Positions 32,423 to 32,815 of a stretch of DNA of 32,815 bases are shown one piece after another. The first letter of the stretch is position 1; each line of letters begins with the position of its first letter. The position numbers and the translations under genes were made by a program. The DNA is from Caulobacter sp. CCH9-E1. GTDB lineage: Bacteria; Pseudomonadota; Alphaproteobacteria; Caulobacterales; Caulobacteraceae. The notes under the pieces were generated by a model. That model was given only the letters and a program-made list of their open reading frames with translations, was not told the DNA's origin and searched no databases. Where the stretch lies: NCBI RefSeq assembly GCF_001556515.1, contig NZ_LSJA01000352.1, positions 1 through 32,815 on the forward strand. The letters are read 5' to 3'.

Positions 32423-32761
32423 TGACCTGCCTCTGAACTTTCATCCAGCGCGGACCAGAGTCTCGGCATTGGTTGACCTTGCCCCCAACCTTGGACCAGG
32501 TCGGGCCGGGATTTCTCGCCGGTCAGGCGCCGGGCGGGCCATATGGCCCGGCGCCGTTCATCAGCTCGATCGGGCACTTGTCGCCAATCGCGCTGTGGGG
32601 ACGATGTTCATTATAGTCCCTACGCCAAGCCTCGCATTTTGAACGGGCGTCGTCGAGGGACATGAACCAGGCGGTGTTCAGGCATTGGGCCCGGACCTTG
32701 CCGTTGAAGGATTCCGCGAAGGCGTTGTCCGTCGGCTTGCCAGGCCGGCTGAAGTCCAAGG
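32423..32761 (-). mobile_element. IS3-family element, right-end fragment
   Basis: The fragment runs from a candidate terminal repeat (TGACCTGCCTCTGAACTTTC at 32423-32442, echoed by TGACCTTGCCCCCAACCTTG at 32474-32493) through the 3' end of a DDE transposase gene to about 32761, where the end of another element begins. Only the downstream end of the IS is present, and its left part is either beyond the IS21-like insertion outside the window or lost. Confidence 0.7.
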
Positions 32762-32774
32762 TGTCAAACGGCAC
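32523..32774 (-). pseudogene. IS3-family transposase OrfB, C-terminal fragment
   Basis: About 80 codons of the rve/DDE integrase core's end: LDFSRPGKPTDNAFAESFNG with the catalytic Glu, then AQCLNTAWFMSLDDARSKCE and YNEHRPHSAIG, all hallmarks of IS3-family OrfB. The first two Asp residues of the DDE triad are missing because the reading frame is interrupted at about 32761 by the terminal sequence of an IS21-like element; the apparent GTG start at 32774 lies within that sequence. Not functional as seen. Confidence 0.85.
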
Positions 32775-32815
32775 GCAATCGGGACCCCCTATCGGCGCCC
32801 AATAGGGACCCCCTC
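32762..32815. mobile_element. Terminal end of an IS21-like element, continues beyond window
   Basis: From TGTCAAACGG at 32762 the sequence shows the repeated motif GGGACCCCCT at 32781-32790 and 32805-32814 (24 bp apart), each next to an AATCGG/AATAGG-type stretch. I recognise this as the multiple terminal-repeat pattern of IS21-family (istA/istB) elements. It interrupts the IS3 transposase gene. No coding sequence of the element is in the window, so the family call rests on the end pattern alone. Confidence 0.6.

Noticed and set aside
1..32815. CRISPR arrays, rRNA genes, prophage structural genes, replication origins
   Set aside because: No regularly spaced repeats, rRNA-like stretches, phage morphogenesis genes or origin-like box clusters were seen.

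Overview
The window looks like the chromosome of a Caulobacter or a close Caulobacterales relative. Core genes are GC-rich, with strong third-position G/C and many long antisense ORFs. Several products read as typical Caulobacter proteins, in particular the FtsZ-associated GST-like FzlA next to queG. The taxon call rests on recognising protein families, not on a database search.

Layout. 1-5981: a partial NUDIX hydrolase, an exported S41 protease, acyl-CoA thioesterase II (reverse), a histone-deacetylase-like amidohydrolase, a tiny 32-residue membrane protein, a coupled reverse cluster of two PaaI-type thioesterases plus a DUF2256 zinc-ribbon protein, and a forward MBL-fold exonuclease. 5957-8289: a divergent pair of citrate synthase paralogues, one with a DNA-binding domain, sharing an AT-rich, repeat-containing intergenic region. 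8346-12691: fieF-like exporter, hldE, fzlA and queG, ending in a large palindromic repeat. 12776-16515: galU, an FKBP lipoprotein, threonine ammonia-lyase with an ACT domain, and an alpha/beta hydrolase coupled to rfbC. 16515-23355: the dTDP-L-rhamnose genes rfbC (reverse) and rfbB-rfbD-rfbA (forward), with a glycosyltransferase, an ArgE-type deacetylase and purU between them. With galU and hldE this gives a strong envelope-polysaccharide theme.

23437-28242 holds a serine hydrolase and then the most interesting part. A C5-cytosine methyltransferase is translationally coupled to a protein with an AlbA_2 (Schlafen-type) domain, followed by cysK and a Vsr mismatch endonuclease. Most of the methyltransferase and all of the AlbA_2 gene have much lower G+C and different codon use from the flanks. 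The first ~50 methyltransferase codons, cysK and vsr look native. This suggests a swapped-in specificity/effector cassette in an older methyltransferase-Vsr locus. The AlbA_2 domain keeps a Glu-x4-Glu...Asp pattern like the Schlafen nuclease site, so the pair may be an undescribed restriction- or defence-like module.

28265-30773 carries an orphan hybrid histidine kinase and the coupled yggT/DUF167 pair. tRNA-Ala(CGC) at 30887-30962 marks the edge of an accessory region. That region contains a J-domain-like gene that is apparently broken by an in-frame stop and then cut off by an IS3-family element, which is itself interrupted by the end of an IS21-like element at the window edge.
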